A stretch of DNA of 64,000 nt, taken from the NCBI GenBank assembly GCA_963741615.1, contig CAVUIU010000027.1, forward strand, positions 62,001-126,000. The letters are read 5' to 3'. Positions 29,021 to 37,399 of this stretch are shown here, piece by piece (within the stretch, counting starts at the first letter, position 1; each line of letters opens with the position of its first letter). The stretch comes from UBA9676 sp963741615 (GTDB lineage: Bacteria; Actinomycetota; Actinomycetes; Streptosporangiales; Streptosporangiaceae). The notes below the pieces were generated by a model, which saw only the letters and a list, made by a program, of their open reading frames with translations, made no database searches and had not been told where the DNA came from. Position numbers and translations under genes: made by a program.

Positions 29021-29977
29021 ATGGCAGATGCGGAGCCGGCACTGGCCATCGACATTGGCGGCACGAAATGCGCGGCCGGGCTGATCGAGCCCGGGGGGCG
29101 GGTGATCTCGTGGGCGCAGGCGGAGACCCCCCGGGGGCTGGACGCGGAACAGCTGTGGCGCACGCTCGATGCGCTGCTCACCCGGGTACTCGCGGAGGCC
29201 CAGGTGGACCCCGTCTCCGGGCTGGCCGGTGTGGGGTGCGGCTGCGGGGGGCCGATGGAATGGCCCGCGGGCCGGGTCTCGCCGCTGAACCTCCCCGCCT
29301 GGCGGGAGTTCCCGCTGCGCGACCGGCTCCGGGAGCGGTTCCCGGGACTGCCGGTGCGGCTGCACAACGATGCGATCTGCATGGCGGCGGGTGAGCACTG
29401 GCGGGGGGCGGGACGGGGCCGCGCCACGATGCTCGGGATCGTGGTGTCGACCGGCGTGGGGGGCGGCCTGGTGCTGGACGGCCGGCTCATCAACGGGGCG
29501 ACCGGTAACGCCGGGCACATCGGCCATGTGGTGGTCGACCCGGAGGGGCCACCGTGCGTCTGCGGCGGGCGGGGCTGCGTGGAGGCGATCGCCCGTGGGC
29601 CAGCCCTTGCCGCCTGGGCCCAGGCTCAGGGCTGGCGGCCCGGCCAGGCGCAGGTCACGGCCAAGGATCTGGCCGACGACGCCGCGCAGGGGCATCCGGT
29701 CGGGCTGGCGGCGATGCGCCGCGCGGGCCAGGCACTCGGCATCGCCATCGCCTCCGCGACGCACCTGTGCGACCTGGAGGTGGTCACCATCGGGGGTGGG
29801 CTCTCCCAGGCCGGGTCGCTGCTGTTCGACCCGCTGGAAGAGGCGCTGCGCATCCATGTCGGGCTCGATTTCGCGCGGGACGTGGCGGTGGTGCCCGCGG
29901 CGCTCGGCCAGAGCGCGGGCCTGGTCGGGGCGGCCGCGCTGCTGTTCGCCGCCGACCGCTACTGGGCTGGGGAGTAG
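29021..29977 (+). CDS. ROK family sugar kinase
   Basis: 318 residues from ATG 29021 with AGGAGG 7 bases upstream. ATP-binding DIGGTKCAAGLIEPGG, catalytic-region LHNDAICMA, STGVGGGLVLDG, and the ROK zinc motif CVCGGRGCVEA are intact. No N-terminal helix-turn-helix, so an enzyme rather than repressor: glucokinase or N-acetylmannosamine/glucosamine kinase are the usual activities. Substrate is not decidable. It is divergent from the MoxR gene. Confidence 0.93.
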   Translation: MADAEPALAIDIGGTKCAAGLIEPGGRVISWAQAETPRGLDAEQLWRTLDALLTRVLAEAQVDPVSGLAGVGCGCGGPMEWPAGRVSPLNLPAWREFPLRDRLRERFPGLPVRLHNDAICMAAGEHWRGAGRGRATMLGIVVSTGVGGGLVLDGRLINGATGNAGHIGHVVVDPEGPPCVCGGRGCVEAIARGPALAAWAQAQGWRPGQAQVTAKDLADDAAQGHPVGLAAMRRAGQALGIAIASATHLCDLEVVTIGGGLSQAGSLLFDPLEEALRIHVGLDFARDVAVVPAALGQSAGLVGAAALLFAADRYWAGE

Positions 29978-30003
29978 GCCGGGCGGGGTGCGAGACTGCT
30001 GGC

Positions 30004-31224
30004 ATGACGATGACGTCAACGGAGGTCCGCCCGGCCGATGTGGCCGCCGCGCGGGACGCGCTGCAGGGGGTCATCGCGCTCACCCCGATGCTTCACTCCC
30101 GGATGCTGTCCGACCGGCTCGGCGGGCCGGTCTACCTCAAGTGCGAGAACCTGCAGCGGACCGGGTCCTTCAAACCGCGCGGCGCCTACCTGCGGATCAG
30201 CCGGCTGACCACGGCCGAGCGTGAGCGCGGCGTGGTGGCCGCGAGCGCCGGCAACCACGCCCAGGGAGTCGCGTTCGCGGCCGCCCTGCTGGGCGCCAGG
30301 GCAACCGTGGTGATGCCGGCCGGCGCGCCGCTGCCCAAGATAGAGGCGACCCGGGGGTACGGGGCCGAGGTCATTCTGGACGGCGAGACGGTGGAGGATG
30401 CGCTGGCGGTGGCGCTGGCGCACGCGGGCAAGCACGGGCAGGTCTTCATCCACCCGTTCGACCACCCGGACGTGGTGGCGGGCCAGGGCACCGTGGGGGT
30501 GGAGATCGCCGAGCAATGCCCGCAGGTCAGGACCATAGCGGTGCCGGTCGGCGGTGGTGGCCTCGCGGCCGGGATAGCGGTGGCGGTTTCCGGCGTTGAC
30601 CCGGCCATCAAGGTGGTCGGCGTGCAGGCCGAGGCGGCCGCCTGCCTCCCGGCGTCGCTCGCGGCCGGCCACCCGGTGCGGATCACCGCGGCCGGGACCA
30701 TGGCCGACGGGATCGCGGTCAGCCAGCCCGGTGACATCGGGTTCGGGATCCTCGCACGGCTGGTGGACCGGGTGGTCACCGTTTCCGAGGAGACACTGTC
30801 GCGCGCGCTGCTGACCTGCCTGGAGCGGTCCAAGCAGCTCGTCGAGCCGGCCGGCGCGGCCGGGGTAGCTGCGCTGCTGGAGCACCCGGAGGCGTTCGAG
30901 CCGCCGGTGGTGGCGGTGCTGTCGGGCGGCAACATCGACCCACTGCTGCTTGCCAAGGTGCTGCGGCACGGCCTGTCCGCGGCCGGCCGGTACCTGATGT
31001 TCCGGTGCCGGATCGCCGACCGGCCCGGCGCGCTGGCGAGGCTGCTGAGCGAACTGGCGGGCCTGGGGGCCAACGTCCTCGACGTGGTGCATGAGCGGGT
31101 GGCACCACGGCTGCGGGTGGATGAGGTGGAGGTGCTGCTCCAGGTGGAAACCCGCGGGCCAGGCCACTGCGACGAGGTCATCAGGGCGCTGCGCGAGGCC
31201 GGCTACACGCTCCTGTTCGGCTGA
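30004..31224 (+). CDS. ilvA: Threonine ammonia-lyase with ACT domain
   Basis: 406 residues from ATG 30004. It converts threonine to 2-oxobutyrate for isoleucine synthesis. PLP lysine in RTGSFKPRGAYLR, SAGNHAQGVAFAAALLG, GGGGLAAGIAV, and SGGNIDPLLLAKVL. Residues about 330-406 form an ACT-like regulatory domain (FRCRIADRPGALARLLSEL; ANVLDVVHERV). It is the second threonine dehydratase in the window; this one has the allosteric module. The gene overlaps the convergent RDD gene by 22 bp. Confidence 0.94.
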   Translation: MTMTSTEVRPADVAAARDALQGVIALTPMLHSRMLSDRLGGPVYLKCENLQRTGSFKPRGAYLRISRLTTAERERGVVAASAGNHAQGVAFAAALLGARATVVMPAGAPLPKIEATRGYGAEVILDGETVEDALAVALAHAGKHGQVFIHPFDHPDVVAGQGTVGVEIAEQCPQVRTIAVPVGGGGLAAGIAVAVSGVDPAIKVVGVQAEAAACLPASLAAGHPVRITAAGTMADGIAVSQPGDIGFGILARLVDRVVTVSEETLSRALLTCLERSKQLVEPAGAAGVAALLEHPEAFEPPVVAVLSGGNIDPLLLAKVLRHGLSAAGRYLMFRCRIADRPGALARLLSELAGLGANVLDVVHERVAPRLRVDEVEVLLQVETRGPGHCDEVIRALREAGYTLLFG

Positions 31225-32003
31225 GGGGCACCGGGCGCCAGCATGCTGGTCTTGACGACCACCGTGCGGGCCGCCTTGTCGTGCAGGCACTGCCGCCGCG
31301 GGTCCCACAGCAGCCATGACTCGTTGATCAGCGCGAACAGGCCGCCCACTGAAGGCACGGCCGGGACCAGGGCGTACACGGCCGCGCGACCGCAGGCGGC
31401 GTTGCCCGAGATGGGTGCGCGGGTATCCGCGGTGACCACCTTGGTCCCCATGACCCGCTTGCCGATGGTCTGGCCCCACAGCCCGTGCTGAAGCCAGTCG
31501 TAGCCGAACGAGACCACCCCGACGCCGACGCCGATCAGCAGGAACGTGCCGAGCATGCCCGCCATCAGCTGGCTCACGCCGTTGTTGAACGCCTGCGTGG
31601 CAGCGGGCTGGGTCAGGTCCGGATACTGGCTGGCCAGGCGCTGGACGCGGTGATAGACCCGGAACAGGGCGGGGCCCCAGAACGGGCTGGTGAGGATGAC
31701 CAGGATGAGCCCGTCCACGAGGCGGGCCACCAGCCGCTGCCACCACTCGGCCAGCGCGGGGTCCCTGGCCGTCTGGCTGCCCGTGCCTGAGCCCGCTCTC
31801 CCGTAGGACGGCGCCGGAGAAGGCTGGTGTGCGCCGTGGGGCTGGCCCGGGGCGGTCCCGTAGGGCGGCTGGCCGGGAGCCGTGCCTGGAGGCTGCCACT
31901 GGCCGCCGTCGGCGGGCGGGCCGGGCATCGTGAAGGGCAGGGGCTGCGGCGGCTGCTCCCATTCCCCGCCCTCGGGGGGTTGCGTCACGCGCACATGATG
32001 CAC
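31203..32003 (-). CDS. RDD family membrane protein
   Basis: 266 residues. A Pro/Gly/Gln-rich cytoplasmic N-terminus (about 1-80) is followed by the RDD domain: RLVARLVDGLILVILTSPFW, a second helix GMLGTFLLIGVGVGVVSFGY, GQTIGKRVMGTKVV, and a third hydrophobic segment with LHDKAARTVVV. RDD proteins are poorly understood membrane proteins, some linked to ion exchange. GTG codons shortly after the ATG are alternative starts. Confidence 0.88.
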   Translation of the reverse strand: MHHVRVTQPPEGGEWEQPPQPLPFTMPGPPADGGQWQPPGTAPGQPPYGTAPGQPHGAHQPSPAPSYGRAGSGTGSQTARDPALAEWWQRLVARLVDGLILVILTSPFWGPALFRVYHRVQRLASQYPDLTQPAATQAFNNGVSQLMAGMLGTFLLIGVGVGVVSFGYDWLQHGLWGQTIGKRVMGTKVVTADTRAPISGNAACGRAAVYALVPAVPSVGGLFALINESWLLWDPRRQCLHDKAARTVVVKTSMLAPGAPQPNRSV

Positions 32004-32047
32004 CGGTTTGGCGCGGGCCGCCTAGCCTTCGCGCCCGCCGCCGCCGT

Positions 32048-33220
32048 TCAGAGGTTGCCGCGGCGCTCCTGCTCGCGCTCGATCGCCTCGAACAGGGCCT
32101 TGAAGTTGCCCTTGCCGAATCCCTGGGATCCGTGCCGCTCGATCAGCTCGAAGAACACCGTCGGCCGGTCCTGCACCGGCTTGGTGAAGATCTGCAGCAG
32201 GTAGCCGTCCTCGTCCCGGTCGGCAAGGATGCCCAGCTCGCTGAGCGTGCCGACCGGTACGCGGGTCTGGCCCGCCCAGCCCGCGAGCGCGTCATAGTAG
32301 GTGCCGGGCGTGCCGAGGAACTCCACCCCGGCCGCTTTCATGCCGGTGACGGCGGCGACGATGTCGTCGGTGGCCAGGGCAATGTGCTGGACACCAGGCC
32401 CACCGTAGAACTCCAGGTACTCGTCGATCTGCGACTTCCGCTGGCCCGGCGCCGGCTCATTGATCGGGAACTTGACCCGGCGGGAGCCGTCGGCGACCAC
32501 CTTGCTCATCAGTGCGGAGTACTCGGTGGCGATGTCGTCCCCCACGAACTCCTTCATGTTCGTGAAGCCCATGACCTGGTGGTAGAAGCTCACCCATTCA
32601 TCCATCCGGCCGAGTTCGACGTTGCCGACGCAGTGGTCGATCTCGGTGAAGTAGGGCCGGTCCGGACCGGCCACCAGCGGGCCGGCGGCCACGTAGCCGG
32701 GCAGGTACGGGCCCGAGTAGCTGGCGCGTTCTACCAGGGTGTGAGCGGTTTCGCCGTAGGTTGCGATGGTGGCAAGCACGGCTTTCCCATGGTCATCCTC
32801 GACCGTCCTGGGCGCGGCCAGGCCCCGGGCGCCGTGGGCGACGGCGTAGGAGTAGGCCGCTTCCGCCGATGGCACCTCGATCGCCAGGTCGACCACGCCA
32901 TCGCCATGGTCGGCCACATGCCTGCCGAGGCTGGTGCCCGGCCGGACCGGGCCGCGCAGCACGAAACGTGCGCGGCCGGATTCGAGGACATAGGCAGCCT
33001 CGTCGCGGCAGCCGGTTTCTGGCCCGCGGTAGGCGACACACCGCATGCCGAAGGCGGCGGAGTAGTAGTGGGCAGCCTGGCGCGCGTTGCCGACGGCGAA
33101 AACGATCGCGTCCATGCCGGTGACGGGGAAGACATCCCGCGGCCCGTGCCCGTCGTGGGTCCCGTCTCCGTCGTGGGTCCCGTGCTCGCTGTAGGTCCCG
33201 TGGTCGCTGTGCGCTGCCAT
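32048..33220 (-). CDS. hpd: 4-hydroxyphenylpyruvate dioxygenase
   Basis: 390 residues from ATG 33220 (GAGGAGGG upstream). It converts 4-hydroxyphenylpyruvate to homogentisate in tyrosine catabolism. Iron ligands: His196 (TEIDHCVGN), His279 (GVQHIALATDD) and Glu358 (VFFELIER). The first 30 residues are a His/Gly/Asp repeat from 12-bp tandem DNA units, absent from typical homologues. No homogentisate dioxygenase is encoded nearby. It is divergent from a Lrp/AsnC regulator, the common arrangement for hpd regulation. Confidence 0.96.
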   Translation of the reverse strand: MAAHSDHGTYSEHGTHDGDGTHDGHGPRDVFPVTGMDAIVFAVGNARQAAHYYSAAFGMRCVAYRGPETGCRDEAAYVLESGRARFVLRGPVRPGTSLGRHVADHGDGVVDLAIEVPSAEAAYSYAVAHGARGLAAPRTVEDDHGKAVLATIATYGETAHTLVERASYSGPYLPGYVAAGPLVAGPDRPYFTEIDHCVGNVELGRMDEWVSFYHQVMGFTNMKEFVGDDIATEYSALMSKVVADGSRRVKFPINEPAPGQRKSQIDEYLEFYGGPGVQHIALATDDIVAAVTGMKAAGVEFLGTPGTYYDALAGWAGQTRVPVGTLSELGILADRDEDGYLLQIFTKPVQDRPTVFFELIERHGSQGFGKGNFKALFEAIEREQERRGNL

Positions 33221-33341
33221 CGTCACCCTCCTCACTTGCCCGCGCCGCTCGTGGTCTGTGAGAGGAATCCCCGTTGACCCCCCTGACAGACCACTTGCTC
33301 GAAGCATCGACCACACGGACATGATGTGCAACACTTTGCTG

Positions 33342-33364
33342 GCTAGCTGAACAATCTGACTAGC
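33342..33364. promoter_or_regulatory. Candidate operator in the hpd / AsnC intergenic region
   Basis: Inverted repeat GCTAG...CTAGC with 13 bases between arms, in the most AT-rich part of the 217-bp divergent intergenic region. Lrp-type regulators bind loose palindromes, so this is a reasonable but unproven site. Confidence 0.3.
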
Positions 33365-33437
33365 ACAGTGCCCAGATGGGTCACATAACTGCGCAGCCTG
33401 TGCGGGCCCAGCGCCGGACGGCGGGCAGGAGGGCGAT

Positions 33438-33932
33438 GTGAACGGGACAGCAGGACCGGCCGACCCGCTGGACGCGCGGCTGATCGAACTGCTCACGGCC
33501 GAGCCCAGGGTCGGGGTGCTCGAGGCGTCCCGGCGGCTGGGAGTGGCGCGCGGCACCGTGCAGGCGCGGCTGGACCGGCTGCACGCGCGCGCGGTGGTGA
33601 CCGGCTACGGCCCGGACGTGGACCCGGTCGCGCTCGGCTATCGGGTGACCGGGTTCGTGACACTGGAGATCCGGCAGGCGGGTGGCCACGACCCGGTCGC
33701 CGAGCGGCTCGCTGGCATCCCCGAGGTGCTGGAGGTGCACACCATCACCGGGCCCGGTGACATGCTCTGCCGGGTGGTGGCACGGACCAACGCCGACCTC
33801 CAGCGCGTGATCGACGCGATCGTCGGGGTGGCGGGCGTGGTCCGGGCCGCCACGGTCATCGCGCTGGCCACCCCGGTGCCCTACCGGGTGCTGCCGCTGG
33901 TGAAAGTGGCGGCTGCGGCCGGCCCCAGCTAG
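33438..33932 (+). CDS. Lrp/AsnC family regulator, likely of hpd
   Basis: 164 residues. N-terminal helix-turn-helix (LIELLTAEPRVGVLEASRRL, ARGTVQARLDRL) and a C-terminal RAM/ACT-like ligand domain (EVLEVHTITGPGDMLCRVVA). GTG start at 33438 has AGGAGG about 5 bases upstream. Its divergent position suggests control of hpd, probably responding to tyrosine or 4-hydroxyphenylpyruvate; this is inferred from similar gene pairs. Confidence 0.93.
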   Translation: MNGTAGPADPLDARLIELLTAEPRVGVLEASRRLGVARGTVQARLDRLHARAVVTGYGPDVDPVALGYRVTGFVTLEIRQAGGHDPVAERLAGIPEVLEVHTITGPGDMLCRVVARTNADLQRVIDAIVGVAGVVRAATVIALATPVPYRVLPLVKVAAAAGPS

Positions 33933-33939
33933 CCCCGGG

Positions 33940-34689
33940 TCAGGGGGCCTTGGCGTCGGCCAGCTCGCTGGCGACACCGAGCATCACAGCGCGCAGTTCT
34001 TCCGGGCTGGCCGCTTCCTCGAGGAAGAGGAGCGGGGTCATGCTGACGGATACGACAGCCATGGCGGCGCGCACCCGCTCCGGCAGCGGGGAGCCCGGCG
34101 GCGCGAGCAGATCGCACAGGCTCCGGAACTGCTCGCGGAACATGATCTTCCCGCGGGCGCCGGACAGCAGGGTGTGCATGGTGGCCTGGTTCTGCTGCAT
34201 GAACCGGATGACGCCGAGCCGCCGGGTGACGATGTCGGCGTACCGGGCCAGGAGCTCCGCCCGGGTCTGGGAGGTCGGTGGCTGGCTGGCTCCCCAGGCG
34301 ATGACCGCTTCGATCTCGGCCCGGTAGTCCTCGGTGAAGCTGCGGACGATGTCCTCTTTGGACTTGAAGTGGTAGTACAGGGCGGCCTTGGTGACGTCGA
34401 GCCGTTCCGCGATCTCCCGCAGCGAGGTCTTCTCGTAACCGTGCTCGGCGAACAGTTCCAGCGCGATCGACTGGATGCGCTCCCTGGTGTCACCGCGCGG
34501 GAGGTCGCCACGCGCATGCGCCCGGGCGGCGGCCTTGCCGCGGGCTGGGCTCGTGCCCCTGGCCCGGCTCCTGCCCCTGGCCCGGCTCAGGCCGGCGGCC
34601 GGGGGGACCTCCAGGGCCGGGGCAACGAGGGGTGTGCTGCCGCGCCCCTGGGCCGTGCGCTGGGCGGTGGCGCGTGTCAGCTCGTCCAT
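33940..34689 (-). CDS. TetR family repressor, divergent from an MFS exporter
   Basis: 249 residues from ATG 34689. An Arg/Ala-rich leader (about residues 20-70, SRARGRSRARGTSPARGKAA) precedes the helix-turn-helix (IALELFAEHGYEKTSLREIA, TKAALYYHFKSKEDI), then an all-helical ligand domain. Two matching operators flank the intergenic region, and one half-site recurs before the thiolase gene. An in-frame ATG at 34770 would put the operator inside the gene and is rejected. Confidence 0.92.
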   Translation of the reverse strand: MDELTRATAQRTAQGRGSTPLVAPALEVPPAAGLSRARGRSRARGTSPARGKAAARAHARGDLPRGDTRERIQSIALELFAEHGYEKTSLREIAERLDVTKAALYYHFKSKEDIVRSFTEDYRAEIEAVIAWGASQPPTSQTRAELLARYADIVTRRLGVIRFMQQNQATMHTLLSGARGKIMFREQFRSLCDLLAPPGSPLPERVRAAMAVVSVSMTPLLFLEEAASPEELRAVMLGVASELADAKAP

Positions 34690-34720
34690 CGTGCCGCGCC
34701 TCGTACTCTCTCCGCGAAAC

Positions 34721-34790
34721 TTACTTGACGACCGGTTAGTTGCCATCCTAGTCTGTTCTCTGGAACACATACTAACCGGTCGGCAAGTAG
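34721..34790. promoter_or_regulatory. Paired operators in the TetR / MFS intergenic region
   Basis: TTACTTGACGACCGGTTAGT (34721-34740) and its near-perfect inverted copy ACTAACCGGTCGGCAAGTAG (34771-34790), differing at two of 20 positions. Each is itself an imperfect 18-bp palindrome (ACTAACCGG/TCGGCAAGT), the usual size for TetR. On the plus strand the first site includes TTGACG, a possible -35 for the MFS gene. Autoregulation plus exporter repression is inferred. Confidence 0.75.
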
Positions 34791-34904
34791 GTAGCGAGTA
34801 TCTCGCGGTGACCCGGCCGGCCCCACCGGCGGCCCCCCGGGGTGGGCATGGCCGGCCGGACTGGCGGAATCCGGCGCTGCAGCCGGACGGGAGGGAGCCT
34901 CACC

Positions 34905-36473
34905 ATGGCACAGAACGCGTCGGCGCAGGCGGCGGTCCCGTCCGGGCCCCGGCGGGAAGTTCTGATCGTCCTCCCCGGCCTGCTGCTGGCCATCATGCTC
35001 GCCATGCTCGACCAGCTGGTCGTCTCCACCGCCCTGCCGCGCATCGTCGGCGACCTGGGCGGGGTGACCCACCTGTCCTGGGTGGTCACCGCCTATGTGC
35101 TCGCGTCCACGGTCACCACACCCCTCTACGGCAAGCTGGGCGACCTGTACGGGCGCAAGCGCCTGCTCATGGCCGCGATCGTCATCTTCCTGATCGGCTC
35201 GGCGCTGTCCGGGCTTTCACACACCATGGACCAGCTCATCGCGTTCCGCGCGCTGCAGGGGCTCGGCGCGGGCGGGCTGCTGGTCGGGGCGATAGCGACC
35301 ATCGGCGACCTGGTGTCCCCGCGTGAGCGCGGCCAGTACATGGGCTACATGATGGCGGCGATGATGCTGGCCATGATCGCGGGCCCGCTGGTCGGCGGCT
35401 ACATCACCGACAGCCTGTCCTGGCGCTGGATCTTCTACATCAACATGCCGATCGGCGGCGCCGCGCTGGTCTACCTGTTCGCGACCCTGCATCTGCCGCG
35501 CCGCAAGGTGCAACACAAGATCGATTACCTGGGCGCGGGGCTGCTGGCGGTGGCCACCACCTCGATCGTGCTGCTGACCACCTGGGGCGGCACGCAGTAC
35601 GCGTGGCGGTCGGTGCAGATCATGGGGCTCGGCGCGCTGGCGGTGGTGGCCACGGTGGGCTTCATCGCCGCCGAAGCCCGGGCGGCGGAACCCGTCCTGC
35701 CGCTGCACGTGTTCCGCAACCGGAACTTCTCGCTGGTCACGGCGATGAGTTTCCTGCTCGGCCTGGCCATGTTCGGCGCCCTCACGTTCCTGCCGCTGTA
35801 TCAGCAGACGGTGCAGCACCTGTCAGCGACCGGCAGCGGCCTCATGCTCATCCCGCTGATGCTCGGCTCGACCGTCACCACCCTGATCGCCGGGCGGGTG
35901 ACCACCCGCACCGGCCGGTACAAGGCGCTGCCGATCATCGGCAGCGGCATCATGACCGTCGGCATGTACCTGCTGACCGGGCTTGGCCTGCACACCTCCC
36001 TGTTCACGAGCGGCCTGTACTTCGTGGTGCTCGGGGTGGGGATGGGCTTCCTCATGCAGATCACCACCCTCGTCGCGCAGAACAGCGTCGAGCCGCGCGA
36101 CATCGGTGTGGCCAGCAGTTCCCGGACGTTCTTCCAGCAGATCGGCGGGTCGATCGGTGTCTCGGCGTTCGGCGCGATCTTCGCCCACCGCCTGACCGGG
36201 GCGCTGAGCACCCGGCTGCCCGGCGTTCACCTGAGCGCGGGCGGCGGGCAGCTCGACCCGGCTGTGCTCAAGCACCTGCCCGCCGTGGTCAAGCTCGACG
36301 TATTCGCCGCGATCACGCACGCGATCCAGGGCGTGTTCTTCTGGGCGGCGCCGAGCGCGCTGATCGTGTTCGTCCTCGCGTGGCTGATCAAGGAGGTGCC
36401 GCTGCGCGGCCGGGAACCCGCCGAGCAGGCCGCCCCGGAACTGGTGAGCCAGGGCACGCCCGAGGCGCCCTAA
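34905..36473 (+). CDS. MFS drug exporter, DHA2 (14-helix) family
   Basis: 522 residues from ATG 34905 with GGGAGGG upstream. Motif A GKLGDLYGRKRLLM, LDQLVVSTALPRIVGDL (motif D1), and RALQGLGAGGLLVGAIATIG plus GPLVGGYITD (motif C) are typical of EmrB/QacA-type antiporters, with about 14 predicted helices. It should export a toxic or signalling compound sensed by the divergent TetR protein. Substrate unknown. Confidence 0.95.
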   Translation: MAQNASAQAAVPSGPRREVLIVLPGLLLAIMLAMLDQLVVSTALPRIVGDLGGVTHLSWVVTAYVLASTVTTPLYGKLGDLYGRKRLLMAAIVIFLIGSALSGLSHTMDQLIAFRALQGLGAGGLLVGAIATIGDLVSPRERGQYMGYMMAAMMLAMIAGPLVGGYITDSLSWRWIFYINMPIGGAALVYLFATLHLPRRKVQHKIDYLGAGLLAVATTSIVLLTTWGGTQYAWRSVQIMGLGALAVVATVGFIAAEARAAEPVLPLHVFRNRNFSLVTAMSFLLGLAMFGALTFLPLYQQTVQHLSATGSGLMLIPLMLGSTVTTLIAGRVTTRTGRYKALPIIGSGIMTVGMYLLTGLGLHTSLFTSGLYFVVLGVGMGFLMQITTLVAQNSVEPRDIGVASSSRTFFQQIGGSIGVSAFGAIFAHRLTGALSTRLPGVHLSAGGGQLDPAVLKHLPAVVKLDVFAAITHAIQGVFFWAAPSALIVFVLAWLIKEVPLRGREPAEQAAPELVSQGTPEAP

Positions 36474-36524
36474 CCCTGGTGCGCGGCAGCGGCCGCGCCC
36501 GGCGGTCCCGCACTCCCCGGCGGA

Positions 36525-37025
36525 TCAGAATTCCCCGTAGGGGACCGCCTCGAGAATCTCGACTGTGGCGGCGCGGCCGTTTGGCATGTTGTATGTCGCG
36601 GTCTCGCCGACCTTCTTGCCGGAGATGGCGCTGCCCAGCGGGGAGCGGGGGGAGTAGACGTCGATCGGTGACCCGCTCTCCTCACGCGAGGCCAGCAGGA
36701 AGGTGACCTCGTCGTCGTCGCCGTCGAAGCGGACGGTCACGGTCATCCCCGGGCCCACCACACCGTCGGTACGTGGCGGCTCCCCGACCTTGGCATTCTG
36801 CAGGATGTGCTGGATCTGGTTGATCCGGGCCTCCTGTTTGCCCTGCTCTTCCTTGGCCGCGTGGTAGCCGCCGTTCTCGCGCAGGTCACCCTCGCTCCGG
36901 GCAGCCTCGATCTTCTCCGCGATCTCCACCCGTCCCGGCCCCGAGAGATGATCCAGCTCCGCCTTGAGCCGGTCGTATGCATCCTGGGTGAGCCAATTGA
37001 CGTGGTCATCGCGTGTCTCGGTCAC
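36525..37025 (-). CDS. greA: Transcription elongation factor GreA
   Basis: 166 residues. N-terminal coiled coil (YDRLKAELDHL, AEKIEAARSEGDLRENGGYH with the acidic tip DLREN) and C-terminal FKBP-like domain (PLGSAISGKKVGETATYNM). It stimulates RNA polymerase transcript cleavage at paused complexes. Highly conserved and monocistronic here. Confidence 0.97.
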   Translation of the reverse strand: MTETRDDHVNWLTQDAYDRLKAELDHLSGPGRVEIAEKIEAARSEGDLRENGGYHAAKEEQGKQEARINQIQHILQNAKVGEPPRTDGVVGPGMTVTVRFDGDDDEVTFLLASREESGSPIDVYSPRSPLGSAISGKKVGETATYNMPNGRAATVEILEAVPYGEF

Positions 37026-37399
37026 GGGTACTCCTTGGCTGCGGGGCGGACGGTCAGGTCCGCCGGAGCCCTGTGCGGCTCCTCGGGGTAACTCTTTGAG
37101 GCTAACAAGGCTTTGGAGCCTGCGTGGCCACTGTCTCCACCCGCGAACTCGCCGGATCGGACCCCATCATTGTCGGCCATATTAGCCTCTACCCGAGGTG
37201 GTCATGTCAGTGATCTTGCTGGGTGCCGGTCCCCACCAGCGACCCGCGCCTGCGCGGGCTGGCACGCCCGCCCGCATGCGGCTGGGCGGTGGTGGCGCAC
37301 ACATGCCGGGGTGGCCGCCGCGGATGCCGTCAACCAGCATTCACTAGTCATACTTGTCTGGTTCACTCGGGGAAACCGACCGTGCGGGGGTGTTGCGTG
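37026..37399. other. Divergent intergenic region, greA and GH26-like gene
   Basis: 374 bp. It must hold both promoters. AT-richer patches occur at about 37086-37110 and 37170-37195. Open frames here are Arg/Pro-rich and unconvincing. I could not define -35/-10 boxes with confidence. Confidence 0.5.

Noticed and set aside
32132..33277. 381-codon open frame antisense to hpd
   Set aside because: hpd iron ligands and ribosome-binding site are clear on the minus strand; the antisense frame has no motif.
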